The notes under the pieces are model-generated. The model ran no database searches, had not been told where the DNA came from, and was given only the letters and a program-made list of their open reading frames with translations. Shown in pieces: positions 1 to 6,556 of a DNA stretch of 6,745 bases; position 1 is the first letter of the stretch, and every line of letters begins with the position of its first letter. Source of the stretch: Flavisolibacter sp. (GTDB lineage: Bacteria > Bacteroidota > Bacteroidia > Chitinophagales > Chitinophagaceae); the NCBI GenBank assembly GCA_025936195.1, contig JAICTW010000147.1, forward strand, positions 1 to 6,745, read 5' to 3'. The translations under genes and the position numbers were made by a program.

Positions 1-82
1 AAAATAATATTGACCACTTCAACCTCACGAGCGGAAAATAGAATTTTTCACAAAAGCGGAGAGAGATTTTATGTGGATGGTT

Positions 83-1159
83 CTATTGCTTCTCATAACG
101 GAAGCGCACCATTGCATTCTTTTGTTCTGTGGAAGTGATGCTCACCTGATAACGCCTGTCTCCATCCTGAACGATCATCAATGAAGTATTTGGTGGAATG
201 CGTCCCATATTCTCAGCTACCATCACCAATACATGTTCCGGATTCGAATCGTCCAGTTTTAATTTTATAGTGATCGGCACTGTTGATAATCCTTTATTAT
301 AGACAATCGGCTTGCCATCAAGGTAAACCGAAATGGAATCACCATCAACTTCTCCATTATCGTACAAACGCACACTGATCTCCTCATTGGTTATGGTAAG
401 CGTTTTCACCAATTCATTTTCTCTTGAGCGTGTGGTTTGGGGAATGTTGATCCTTGGTATTTCTTTGGGTTTTTCCACTATCACGGGAGCGTTGTTTCTT
501 TTTACACTGTCTCGTTTAGGCGGAGTAACTGTTTGATCTTTTTTAACCGACGTCTTGTTCGTGCTTTTATTGGTAGTTACTGTTTTGGTTGGTGGCTTTT
601 TTGTGGTGTGCACCGGAGGTTTTGTTGTGGTTTTCTTTTTTTCCGGAGTTGGATGTTTTAAAAATGGCTCAACATAAAAATCGGAGGTGGGAACTTTTCG
701 CAGAAAAATACTTCCTCCTCCGCAATTACCGCCCCGCTTCACATCATTCAACGGATCGGATTTTTCATACATGCTTGTGAATTTCCCTTCCAAAAATTCT
801 TCTTTACCGGATTTGGAAAAGTTGAATAAACATTTCATGATGCAGGCAACGGAACCGCCAGACATTTTTACTTCTATAGTTTTAATTTCCTGGATCAATG
901 CCGATTTATCTTTTCTGATATAGCTACCGCTTAAAGTGGCTTTGCCATAAAATCTCGTGTCGAGATAAGAATAAGATACACCTGAGATATGATTGCTTTT
1001 GCTTTGTTTGATCTGCAACTCATATTTGTATTGCTCACCGGTTTCGGTAGTAAACCATCCTCTCCAGATGCCGGTAAGGTTCTGGCAACTTCCTTTTAAT
1101 GGGGAAATTGCAAGGGAAATAAAAGCAATAAACAGGAAACAGGGTGCAGCTATTCTCAT
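83..1159 (-). CDS. Exported protein of unknown function with Thr/Lys/Pro-rich linker
   Basis: The 358-residue protein begins with a Sec-type signal peptide: MRIAAP, then a hydrophobic core to about residue 19, then LKGSCQN. Cleavage probably falls near residue 26. Cys25 is not preceded by a proper lipobox (K-G-S-C), so a lipoprotein is less likely. Residues 27-158 form a beta-rich domain that opens with LTGIWRGWF, reminiscent of small barrel or lipocalin-like folds, and contains Cys106, Cys110 and Cys146. Residues 168-246 are a low-complexity linker rich in Thr, Lys and Pro, which should be disordered. Residues 247-358 form a second beta-rich domain with recognisable patterns (LYDNGEVDGDSISVYLDG, VMVAENMGRIPPN). 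I recall similar C-terminal modules in uncharacterised Bacteroidota proteins but cannot name a family. The likely location is the periplasm or cell surface. The gene is transcribed divergently from thrS and shows no functional link to it. The coding call is strong; the function is unknown. Confidence 0.85.
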   Translation of the reverse strand: MRIAAPCFLFIAFISLAISPLKGSCQNLTGIWRGWFTTETGEQYKYELQIKQSKSNHISGVSYSYLDTRFYGKATLSGSYIRKDKSALIQEIKTIEVKMSGGSVACIMKCLFNFSKSGKEEFLEGKFTSMYEKSDPLNDVKRGGNCGGGSIFLRKVPTSDFYVEPFLKHPTPEKKKTTTKPPVHTTKKPPTKTVTTNKSTNKTSVKKDQTVTPPKRDSVKRNNAPVIVEKPKEIPRINIPQTTRSRENELVKTLTITNEEISVRLYDNGEVDGDSISVYLDGKPIVYNKGLSTVPITIKLKLDDSNPEHVLVMVAENMGRIPPNTSLMIVQDGDRRYQVSITSTEQKNAMVRFRYEKQ

Positions 1160-1236
1160 GATAATCGCAAATTAATTATTAAGGCTTTTTCAAATCAAGA
1201 ACCATAGCATTGATTTTGTTAATTTTGCCGCTCTTT
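1160..1236. promoter_or_regulatory. Divergent intergenic region with candidate promoter elements for thrS and the exported protein
   Basis: This 77-bp gap lies between two divergent start codons, so both promoters should be in or near it. Toward thrS, 1220-1227 reads TAATTTTG, an exact fit to the Bacteroidota -7 consensus TAnnTTTG, but it ends only 9 nt before the ATG and has no T-rich -33 element at the usual distance. A second candidate, TAGCATTG at 1205-1212, has one mismatch and sits downstream of a T run at 1186-1190. Toward the minus gene, the complement of 1168-1175 reads TTAATTTG, with a TTTG complementary to 1191-1194 but a short 15-nt spacer. The individual elements are uncertain; that promoters lie here follows from the divergent layout. 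Confidence 0.35.
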
Positions 1237-3180
1237 ATGAGTGAAATTATAAACATAACATTACCAGACGGCGCCGTTCGTCAATATCCGAAAGGCAGTT
1301 CGGCACTGGACATTGCCAAATCCATCTCAGAAGGATTGGCAAGAAAAGTATTGGCAGCAGATGTAAACGGACAGGTGTGGGATGCCACACGACCAATCAA
1401 TAAGGATGCAGGTTTGAAGTTATTGACCTGGGATGACAACGGAGGCAAGAACACTTTTTGGCATTCCTCGGCACACCTGATGGCAGAAGCGATTGAACAA
1501 TTTTTTCCCGGAGCGAAGTTTTGGGTAGGGCCTCCGGTTGAAAATGGTTTTTATTATGATGTGGATTTGGGTGATCGCTCCATCAGTGAAGAAGACCTGA
1601 GAAAGCTGGAAGTAAAGATGGCTGAATTGGCAAAGCAAAATAACTCTTACATCCGTAAAGAAATTCCAAAAGCAGAAGCCATTCAATACTTCACCCAAAA
1701 AGGTGATGAGTATAAATTAGACTTGTTGCAGAATTTGGAAGACGGCAACATCAGCTTTTATACACAGGGAAATTTTACCGACCTCTGTCGCGGGCCGCAT
1801 ATTCCATCAACAGGATTTATCAAAGCAATAAAGCTTACCAACATTGCCGGTGCGTATTGGAAAGGTGATGAAAGGAACAAACAACTGACACGCATTTACG
1901 GTGTTACCTTCCCTTCCCAAAAACAATTGGATGAGTACCTGCAAATGCTGGAAGAAGCAAAGAAGAGAGATCATAGAAAATTAGGAAAGGAATTGGGTAT
2001 TTATACCATGGATGATGATGTGGGACCAGGTTTGGTTCTGTGGATGCCTAATGGAACAGTGGTCATTGAAGAATTGGAAAAGCTGGCAAAGGAAACAGAG
2101 AAAGATGCGGGTTATAAAAGGGTGGTAACTCCCCATATCGCAAAGGAAAATTTATACCTCACCAGCGGTCACTTGCCTTATTACGAGGATAGCATGTATC
2201 CGCCAATGGAATTGGAAGGAGTGAAGTATTATTTAAAGTCTATGAACTGTCCGCATCACCATAAAATATTTGCAGCGGAACAACACAGCTATAAAGATCT
2301 TCCATTGCGATTAGCAGAATATGGAACCTGTTATCGTTATGAGCAAAGCGGTGAATTATTTGGTTTGATGCGTGTACGTTGTTTGCACATGAACGATGCC
2401 CATATCTATTGTACAAGAGAACAGTTTGCTCAGGAGTTCCGCGCAGTGAATGACATGTACCTGAAGTATTTTAAAATCTTCGGTATTGAAAAGTATGTGA
2501 TGCGTTTGTCATTGCACTCGAAAGAAAAGCTTGGGATAAAATATGTAAACGAGCCGGAGTTGTGGTTAGAAACGGAAGCGATGGTTCGTGATGTAATGAC
2601 AGAAGCGAATATCCCTTTTGTAGAAGTGCCTGACGAAGCAGCCTTCTACGGACCAAAGATTGATGTGCAGATATGGAGTACCATTGGAAGAGAATTTACT
2701 CTGGCGACCAACCAGGTGGATTTTGCACAGGGAAGACGTTTCAATCTCACCTTCACCAATCAAAGCAACCATCCGGAAGTTCCGTTGATCATCCATAGAG
2801 CACCGTTAGGAACACATGAACGTTTCATCGGATTTCTATTGGAGCATTATGCCGGAAAATTCCCAGCATGGCTGGCGCCGCTGCAGGCGAAAATTCTACC
2901 TATTTCGGACAAGTTCATGGACTATGCAAAAGATATTCTTCAAAAATTAAAAAAAGCTGATATTCGTGCCGAAATTGATGACAGGAACGAAAAGATTGGC
3001 AAGAAAATTCGTGATACGGAGTTGATGAAAGTACCTTACATGCTGGTGGTGGGTGAAAAGGAAATGAATGAAAATAAAGTTTCCATCAGAAGGCAGGGCA
3101 AGGGAGATTTGGGTGCGAAATCCGCTGATGAATTTTTAAATGAAATTGTGGAGGAAGTGAGGGAGAGAAGAGAAGTTTGA
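1237..3180 (+). CDS. thrS: Threonine--tRNA ligase (ThrRS)
   Basis: This cytoplasmic class II synthetase activates threonine with ATP, attaches it to tRNA-Thr, and hydrolyses mischarged Ser-tRNA-Thr at a separate editing site. At 647 residues the length is normal for a full bacterial enzyme. Domains in order: TGS domain (about 1-65); editing domain with HSSAH (His76, His80) and DLCRGPH (Cys184, His188); catalytic core (about 250-540); anticodon-binding domain (about 550-640). The three zinc ligands of the active site are visible as Cys338 in MNCPHHH, His389 in NDAHIYC and His520 in IIHRAPLG. Motif 2 is RYEQSGELFGLMRVR and motif 3 lies around GTHERFIGFLLEH. I chose ATG 1237 over an in-frame TTG at 1210 because the nine extra residues (TTG-encoded M, then ILLILPLF) are hydrophobic and precede the normal MSEIINITLPDG beginning of the TGS domain. 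The infC gene follows after a long spacer, keeping the common thrS-infC order. The TGA stop lies in a short tandem repeat. Confidence 0.97.
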   Translation: MSEIINITLPDGAVRQYPKGSSALDIAKSISEGLARKVLAADVNGQVWDATRPINKDAGLKLLTWDDNGGKNTFWHSSAHLMAEAIEQFFPGAKFWVGPPVENGFYYDVDLGDRSISEEDLRKLEVKMAELAKQNNSYIRKEIPKAEAIQYFTQKGDEYKLDLLQNLEDGNISFYTQGNFTDLCRGPHIPSTGFIKAIKLTNIAGAYWKGDERNKQLTRIYGVTFPSQKQLDEYLQMLEEAKKRDHRKLGKELGIYTMDDDVGPGLVLWMPNGTVVIEELEKLAKETEKDAGYKRVVTPHIAKENLYLTSGHLPYYEDSMYPPMELEGVKYYLKSMNCPHHHKIFAAEQHSYKDLPLRLAEYGTCYRYEQSGELFGLMRVRCLHMNDAHIYCTREQFAQEFRAVNDMYLKYFKIFGIEKYVMRLSLHSKEKLGIKYVNEPELWLETEAMVRDVMTEANIPFVEVPDEAAFYGPKIDVQIWSTIGREFTLATNQVDFAQGRRFNLTFTNQSNHPEVPLIIHRAPLGTHERFIGFLLEHYAGKFPAWLAPLQAKILPISDKFMDYAKDILQKLKKADIRAEIDDRNEKIGKKIRDTELMKVPYMLVVGEKEMNENKVSIRRQGKGDLGAKSADEFLNEIVEEVRERREV

Positions 3181-3189
3181 AGTTTGAAG
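3172..3189. repeat. Short tandem heptamer spanning the thrS stop codon
   Basis: The heptamer GAAGTTT occurs twice in succession (3172-3178 and 3179-3185), followed by a partial third copy GAAG (3186-3189). The thrS TGA stop at 3178-3180 falls across the junction of the first two copies. Such short tandems can change copy number by replication slippage. Because the unit is 7 bp, a gain or loss upstream of the stop would shift the frame and alter the last residues of ThrS. No function is implied. Confidence 0.7.
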
Positions 3190-3580
3190 AAAGATGGTAA
3201 CTGTGTAAGATAAGAAAAGATCGAATCGAATGCGTTGAGCTCCAGAAGAGCGACATATTGGTAGAAGATGGATTATTGATATTCGTTCTCAAAGCTCCGT
3301 AGGAGCGGCATTTTGAAACGTTGAATAAGTTAATGGTTGATAACAGTAGTGAGTTTCACAAGTGATGATAAGTATTACAGAACGTACACGTGAGTGACAC
3401 AACAGAAGATCAATAGTAGTAATAAAAATTGGATCATAAAAGAGCAGAAGAGAGGCTTCAATTTTAGTTTGATATTTCTCTTTAGTTTATAAAATTAAAA
3501 CGACAGAAAACGTAAAAGCAAAAACAACCACAACCACAATGTTTGCTGAACTGTCGGCAGTGAACGGTGGGCAAAAAATT
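3181..3580. other. Long non-coding spacer between thrS and infC
   Basis: About 400 bases separate the thrS stop from the preferred infC start (358 to the earlier in-frame ATG at 3539). No convincing protein gene is seen on either strand. The spacer holds a two-copy palindromic repeat (3238-3315), an 8-bp direct repeat TTTAGTTT (3463-3470 and 3481-3488), and an A/C-rich stretch from about 3497 to 3538 with a single T, ending in the hexamer-like series ACAACC, ACAACC, ACAATG. The A/C-rich stretch should be unstructured and looks like an mRNA leader for infC. I found no TAnnTTTG element; TTTG at 3468-3471 with TATAAA at 3488-3493 is a weak alternative. The separation suggests that infC has its own promoter here, but that is an inference. 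Confidence 0.6.
3238..3315. repeat. Two-copy palindromic repeat (GCTCC-GTA-GGAGC core)
   Basis: Two 23-nt segments, 3238-3260 and 3293-3315, match at 18 of 23 positions and are offset by 55 nt. Both begin AGCTCC and end with TTG. The second has a perfect 5-bp inverted repeat, GCTCC (3294-3298) and GGAGC (3302-3306), around a GTA loop. In the first copy the right arm is degraded to AGAGC. Similarity extends upstream of each copy: ATGCGTTG before the first, ATTCGTTCTCAA before the second. TTGAG at 3235-3239 can also pair with CTCAA at 3288-3292. The form resembles small interspersed palindromic repeats found between genes in many bacteria; I recall related GCTCCTACGGAGC-type motifs in Bacteroidota intergenic DNA but cannot confirm it here. 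Confidence 0.65.
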
Positions 3581-4189
3581 ATGGCATTACCTAACAGAGG
3601 AGGTTTCAGACCAGGCGGCGGATTTAACAGAGGAAGATTCGCCCCACGCAAGGAAGCAGAACACCGCATTAACCATCACATCAGGGTACCGCAGGTGCGC
3701 TTAGTTGGAGACAACGTTACTGTTGGAGTTTATCCAACACAGGAAGCATTGAAAATGGCCCAGGAGCAGGAGTTGGACCTGGTAGAAATTTCTCCGCAAG
3801 CGGACCCACCGGTTTGTAAAATAATTGACTATAACAAATTCCTTTACGATAAGAAGAAGAAAGAAAAGGAAATGAAGGCGAAAGCGAAGACTACGGAGAT
3901 GAAGGAAATTCGCTTTACCCCTAATACAGATGATCATGATTTTGATTTTAAATCAAAGCATGCTGAAAATTTTTTGAAAGAAGGTAATAAAGTAAAAGCA
4001 TACGTTCAGTTTAAAGGACGTGCTATTCAGTTTAAAGACAGAGGCGAATTGTTGCTCTTGAAATTTGCCGATCGGTTAAAAGATTTCGGTCAGCTTGAAA
4101 GCATGCCGAAGCTGGAAGGAAAAAGAATGCTGGCAATATTTACTCCGAAGACAGGCAAGAAGCCAAAGGCAGAAAAGCAACAAGCTTAA
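3581..4189 (+). CDS. infC: Translation initiation factor IF-3
   Basis: IF3 binds the 30S subunit, prevents premature joining of 50S and helps select initiator tRNA and the start codon. From ATG 3581 the protein has 202 residues, somewhat longer than the usual 170-180 because of a Gly/Arg-rich N-terminus (MALPNRGGFRPGGGFNRGRF) and a Lys-rich tail. The N-terminal domain spans about 28-97 (HRINHHIRVPQVRLVGDN; VEISPQADPPVCKIIDYNKF), the charged linker is near 90-107, and the C-terminal domain spans about 107-190 (KEIRFTPNTDDHDFDFKSKHAENFL, split here as KEIRFTPNTDDHD and FDFKSKHAENFL; VQFKGRAI; MPKLEGKRM). An in-frame ATG at 3539 would add 14 residues (MFAELSAVNGGQKI) that do not resemble IF3; I prefer 3581 because MALP..RGG fits Bacteroidota IF3 N-termini as I recall them. 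The A/C-rich leader abutting 3539 argues the other way, so the start is open. The usual rpmI-rplT partners do not follow. Confidence 0.95.
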   Translation: MALPNRGGFRPGGGFNRGRFAPRKEAEHRINHHIRVPQVRLVGDNVTVGVYPTQEALKMAQEQELDLVEISPQADPPVCKIIDYNKFLYDKKKKEKEMKAKAKTTEMKEIRFTPNTDDHDFDFKSKHAENFLKEGNKVKAYVQFKGRAIQFKDRGELLLLKFADRLKDFGQLESMPKLEGKRMLAIFTPKTGKKPKAEKQQA

Positions 4190-4200
4190 GAGTTGACAAA

Positions 4201-4223
4201 TTGCAGTTTTTCAGTTTGCAGTT
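4201..4223. repeat. Short direct repeat TTGCAGTT downstream of infC
   Basis: TTGCAGTT occurs at 4201-4208 and again at 4216-4223, with an intervening TTTCAG-type partial copy, so the whole stretch reads as a degenerate tandem built on CAGTTT. It sits between the infC stop and the terminator. It is short and may be no more than local low complexity. Confidence 0.45.
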
Positions 4224-4233
4224 AAATATTTGG

Positions 4234-4259
4234 ATCCCGTTTCTACGACGGGATTTTTT
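4234..4259 (+). terminator. Intrinsic terminator after infC
   Basis: ATCCCGT (4234-4240) and ACGGGAT (4248-4254) form a perfect 7-bp stem with a TTCTACG loop, followed by a run of T to 4259. This is a standard Rho-independent terminator on the plus strand, 45 nt past the infC stop. It ends 11 nt before the ATG of the next gene, so it separates infC from the MmcQ/YjbR gene and lepA. It also explains why no rpmI-rplT continuation of the infC unit is seen. Confidence 0.85.
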
Positions 4260-4266
4260 ATTTTCG
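4259..4266 (+). promoter_or_regulatory. Candidate -7 promoter element for the MmcQ/YjbR gene
   Basis: TATTTTCG matches the Bacteroidota TAnnTTTG element at 7 of 8 positions and begins on the last T of the infC terminator tract. A TTT at 4240-4242, inside the hairpin, lies 16 nt upstream and could act as a weak -33 element. If used, transcription would begin at or next to the ATG at 4271, giving a nearly leaderless mRNA. The match could be chance in AT-rich DNA. Confidence 0.3.
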
Positions 4267-4270
4267 AATT

Positions 4271-4615
4271 ATGGACGTTGACTTTCTCCGAAAAACTTGT
4301 TTATCACTTCCTGCAGTTACGGAAGATATTAAATGGGAGAATCTTGTTTTTTGTGTTGGGGAAAAAATATTTTGCATGATGCCATTGGAACAACCCTTCA
4401 GATGTTCTTTTAAAGTAAGCGATGAGGAGTTTGAAGAAGTAAGTTCTAAAGACGGTTTTAAGCCTGCTCCATATTTGGCAAGGGCAAAATGGATATTGGT
4501 AACCGATGCTTCAAAATTGAATAAAAAAGAATGGGGGCATTACCTTAAACAGAGCTATGAACTGGTGAAAAGGAAATTGACAAAAAAGACCAGGGAACAA
4601 TTAGGAATTCAATAG
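4271..4615 (+). CDS. MmcQ/YjbR family protein (DNA-binding-like, CyaY-like fold)
   Basis: This 114-residue protein matches the MmcQ/YjbR family (formerly DUF419) in length and in its recognisable stretches: LPAVTEDIKWENLVFCVGEK (residues 13-32), a central F-S-D-E-E-F region (47-54), the FKPAPYLARAKWILV block (63-77), and the closing helix YLKQSYELVKRKL (91-103). Family structures have a double-wing fold similar to CyaY, and a DNA-binding role has been suggested, but no biochemical function is settled. There is no signal peptide or membrane segment, so it should be cytoplasmic. The start at 4271 follows directly after the infC terminator; no earlier in-frame start is plausible. lepA begins 78 nt downstream on the same strand, but no shared role is apparent. 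Family assignment is firm, function is not. Confidence 0.9.
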   Translation: MDVDFLRKTCLSLPAVTEDIKWENLVFCVGEKIFCMMPLEQPFRCSFKVSDEEFEEVSSKDGFKPAPYLARAKWILVTDASKLNKKEWGHYLKQSYELVKRKLTKKTREQLGIQ

Positions 4616-4658
4616 CATTAAGCAAGTTATCTCTTCCCTTTATCCCACTCAAATCGCT

Positions 4659-4666
4659 TACCTTCG
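4659..4666 (+). promoter_or_regulatory. Candidate -7 promoter element for lepA
   Basis: TACCTTCG matches TAnnTTTG at 7 of 8 positions, with the same T-to-C change as the element before the MmcQ/YjbR gene. A TTT at 4639-4641 lies 17 nt upstream as a possible -33 element. Initiation a few bases downstream would leave a leader of roughly 20 nt before the ATG at 4694. TACCTT(T/C)G-type sequences are common just upstream of Bacteroidota genes as I recall them, so this is a reasonable candidate, though untested. Confidence 0.4.
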
Positions 4667-4693
4667 CAAATCCCAAAACCGGGCAGAACGAAC

Positions 4694-6484
4694 ATGAAGA
4701 ACATCCGCAATTTTTGTATCATCGCACATATTGACCACGGTAAATCCACCCTGGCTGATCGTCTCTTGCAAGTAACCAATACCATCAGTGAACGAGAAAT
4801 GATGGACCAGGTTTTGGATGACATGGACCTTGAAAGAGAAAAGGGAATTACCATTAAAAGCCACGCCATTCAAATTAACTATAAACAAAATGGCGAAGAA
4901 TATATTCTTAACCTGATTGATACTCCCGGCCACGTTGACTTCAGTTATGAAGTGAGCCGTGCCCTTGCTGCCTGCGAAGGCGCTTTGTTATTGGTAGATG
5001 CTACACAGGGAATACAGGCGCAAACCATTTCCAATTTATACCTCGCTATTGAAAATGATCTGGAGATCATTCCTGTCATCAATAAGATTGACATGGATGG
5101 CGCTATGATTGAAGAAGTGAAGGATCAAATTGTGGAGCTCATTGGATGCAAGCCCGAAGAAATTTTATTGGCAAGCGGAAGAACAGGCATTGGCGTAGAA
5201 GCCATTTTAGAAGCAATTGTTGAACGCATTCCTGCACCAAAAGGAAATCCAAATGCTCCTTTACAGGCCCTGATTTTTGATAGTGTGTTCAATAGTTTCC
5301 GTGGTATTATTGTTTACTATCGAATACTGAACGGAACCATTAAAAAAGGAGATAAAGTACAATTTGTTTCCACCGGTCAGGAATATGAAGCCGATGAAAT
5401 AGGAATCTTGAAACTGCGAATGGAGGCGAAAGAAGAAGTGAGTGCAGGAAATGTTGGCTATATCATCACCGGAATTAAAGTTGCGAAAGAAGTGAAGGTG
5501 GGTGATACCATCACCAATGCATTCAATCCAACACAGGAAATGATCAAAGGTTTCCAGGAAGTGAAGCCCATGGTTTTTGCAGGTATTTTTCCTGTAAACA
5601 CCGATGAATTTGAAGAGTTGCGTGATTGCATGGATAAACTGCAGTTGAATGATGCCTCACTCACATTTGAATTGGAAACATCACAAGCACTGGGCTTTGG
5701 TTTCCGTTGTGGATTTTTGGGATTGCTGCACATGGAAATTGTGCAGGAGCGTTTGGAACGTGAGTTCAATCAAACGGTGATCACAACGGTTCCTAACGTT
5801 AGTTTTATTGCTTACACCACAGCAGGAGCAAAGGTCATTGTCAATAATCCAACTGAGTTTCCCGATCCTGTAAAAACAGATCGTATTGAAGAACCCTTCA
5901 TTCGTGCACAAATCATTACCAAGCCAGAATACATTGGCAACATTATGACTTTGTGCCTAGGTAAACGTGGTATTTTGATCAATCAAAGCTATCTCACACA
6001 AACCCGTGTAGAATTAATTTTTGAGATGCCTTTGACGGAGATTGTGTTTGATTTTTACGATAAATTAAAATCGCAAACACGAGGCTATGCTTCTTTCGAT
6101 TATCATCCGATTGGTTATCGCGATGCAGATATTGTGAAGATGGATATTTTATTGAATGGCGATAAGGTGGATGCTTTGAGTGCCCTGATCCATCGCAGCC
6201 GTGCACAGGATTTTGGAAGAAGGCTTTGCGAAAAGCTGAAAGAGTTATTGCCACGGCAGCAATTTCAAATTGCGATACAGGCTGCTATTGGTGCAAAGGT
6301 TATTGCACGAGAAAATATTTCCGCTATGCGCAAAGATGTTACGGCAAAATGTTATGGTGGTGATATCAGCCGTAAAAGAAAATTGTTGGAAAAGCAGAAA
6401 GAGGGTAAGAAGCGTATGCGCCAGATTGGTAATGTAGAAGTTCCGCAGGAAGCATTTTTAGCCGTGCTGAAATTGGATGAGTAA
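4694..6484 (+). CDS. lepA: Elongation factor 4 (LepA), ribosomal GTPase
   Basis: LepA/EF4 is a translational GTPase that acts on the ribosome; proposed roles include back-translocation and support of 30S assembly or initiation. The 596 residues equal the usual family length. GTPase motifs: G1 AHIDHGKST (11-19), G2 in EREKGITI (47-54), G3 DTPGH (76-80, with the catalytic His80), G4 NKID (130-133), and G5 SGRTG (161-165), a mild variant of the common SAKTG. Domain II follows (about 186-280), then two EF-G-like alpha/beta domains ([20 protein letters not shown] is diagnostic), and the LepA-specific C-terminal domain with [19 protein letters not shown] and the closing [20 protein letters not shown]. 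Absence of an EF-G domain IV and presence of the LepA tail separate it from EF-G, BipA and TetM-type proteins. The ATG at 4694 gives the standard [16 protein letters not shown] start. It probably has its own promoter just upstream, and it converges on fmt. Confidence 0.98.
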   Translation: MKNIRNFCIIAHIDHGKSTLADRLLQVTNTISEREMMDQVLDDMDLEREKGITIKSHAIQINYKQNGEEYILNLIDTPGHVDFSYEVSRALAACEGALLLVDATQGIQAQTISNLYLAIENDLEIIPVINKIDMDGAMIEEVKDQIVELIGCKPEEILLASGRTGIGVEAILEAIVERIPAPKGNPNAPLQALIFDSVFNSFRGIIVYYRILNGTIKKGDKVQFVSTGQEYEADEIGILKLRMEAKEEVSAGNVGYIITGIKVAKEVKVGDTITNAFNPTQEMIKGFQEVKPMVFAGIFPVNTDEFEELRDCMDKLQLNDASLTFELETSQALGFGFRCGFLGLLHMEIVQERLEREFNQTVITTVPNVSFIAYTTAGAKVIVNNPTEFPDPVKTDRIEEPFIRAQIITKPEYIGNIMTLCLGKRGILINQSYLTQTRVELIFEMPLTEIVFDFYDKLKSQTRGYASFDYHPIGYRDADIVKMDILLNGDKVDALSALIHRSRAQDFGRRLCEKLKELLPRQQFQIAIQAAIGAKVIARENISAMRKDVTAKCYGGDISRKRKLLEKQKEGKKRMRQIGNVEVPQEAFLAVLKLDE

Positions 6485-6505
6485 TCAGGAGAAACAAGGA
6501 AGCGG

Positions 6506-6539
6506 CTTGTGAGGACATGAGCCATGACGAGTTTTTTTT
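6506..6539 (+). terminator. Weak candidate terminator between lepA and fmt
   Basis: CTTGT (6506-6510) can pair with ACGAG (6527-6531), including one G-T wobble, enclosing a GAGGA bulge and a small CATG-AGC-CATG hairpin (6516-6526). Eight T residues follow at 6532-6539. The position, 22 nt after the lepA stop and before the convergent fmt end, is right for a terminator, but the stem is interrupted and weak. Confidence 0.4.
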
Positions 6540-6556
6540 AAGAATGCCTAAGCAGA

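Noticed and set aside
1..82. Terminator for the exported protein gene at the left edge
   Set aside because: Only a direct repeat AGCGGA (30-35 and 55-60) and AT-rich sequence are visible; there is no stem followed by a T run in the right orientation.
333..780. Several overlapping plus-strand reading frames opposite the exported protein gene
   Set aside because: They mirror the low-complexity linker and flanking domains of the minus-strand gene, have unnatural compositions and no recognisable motifs.
1210..1236. TTG start giving a nine-residue longer ThrS
   Set aside because: The extra residues are hydrophobic, unlike a TGS-domain start, and the interval contains an exact TAnnTTTG-like sequence; ATG 1237 gives the normal family N-terminus.
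3086..3292. Minus-strand 68-residue frame over the end of thrS and the spacer
   Set aside because: It overlaps the conserved ThrS C-terminus, has a low-complexity Ser/Pro/Leu composition, and matches no family I recognise.
3468..3493. TTTG with TATAAA at 16-nt spacing as an infC promoter
   Set aside because: It fits a sigma70-like pattern better than the Bacteroidota consensus and such AT-rich matches are frequent by chance; kept only as a remark in the spacer entry.
5458..5911. Minus-strand reading frames inside lepA
   Set aside because: lepA is intact and conserved across this stretch; the opposite frames are by-products of its codon use.
4694..6484. Tetracycline-resistance type ribosomal protection protein
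   Set aside because: The LepA-specific C-terminal tail and 596-residue length show that this is EF4 and not a TetM/TetQ-type protein.
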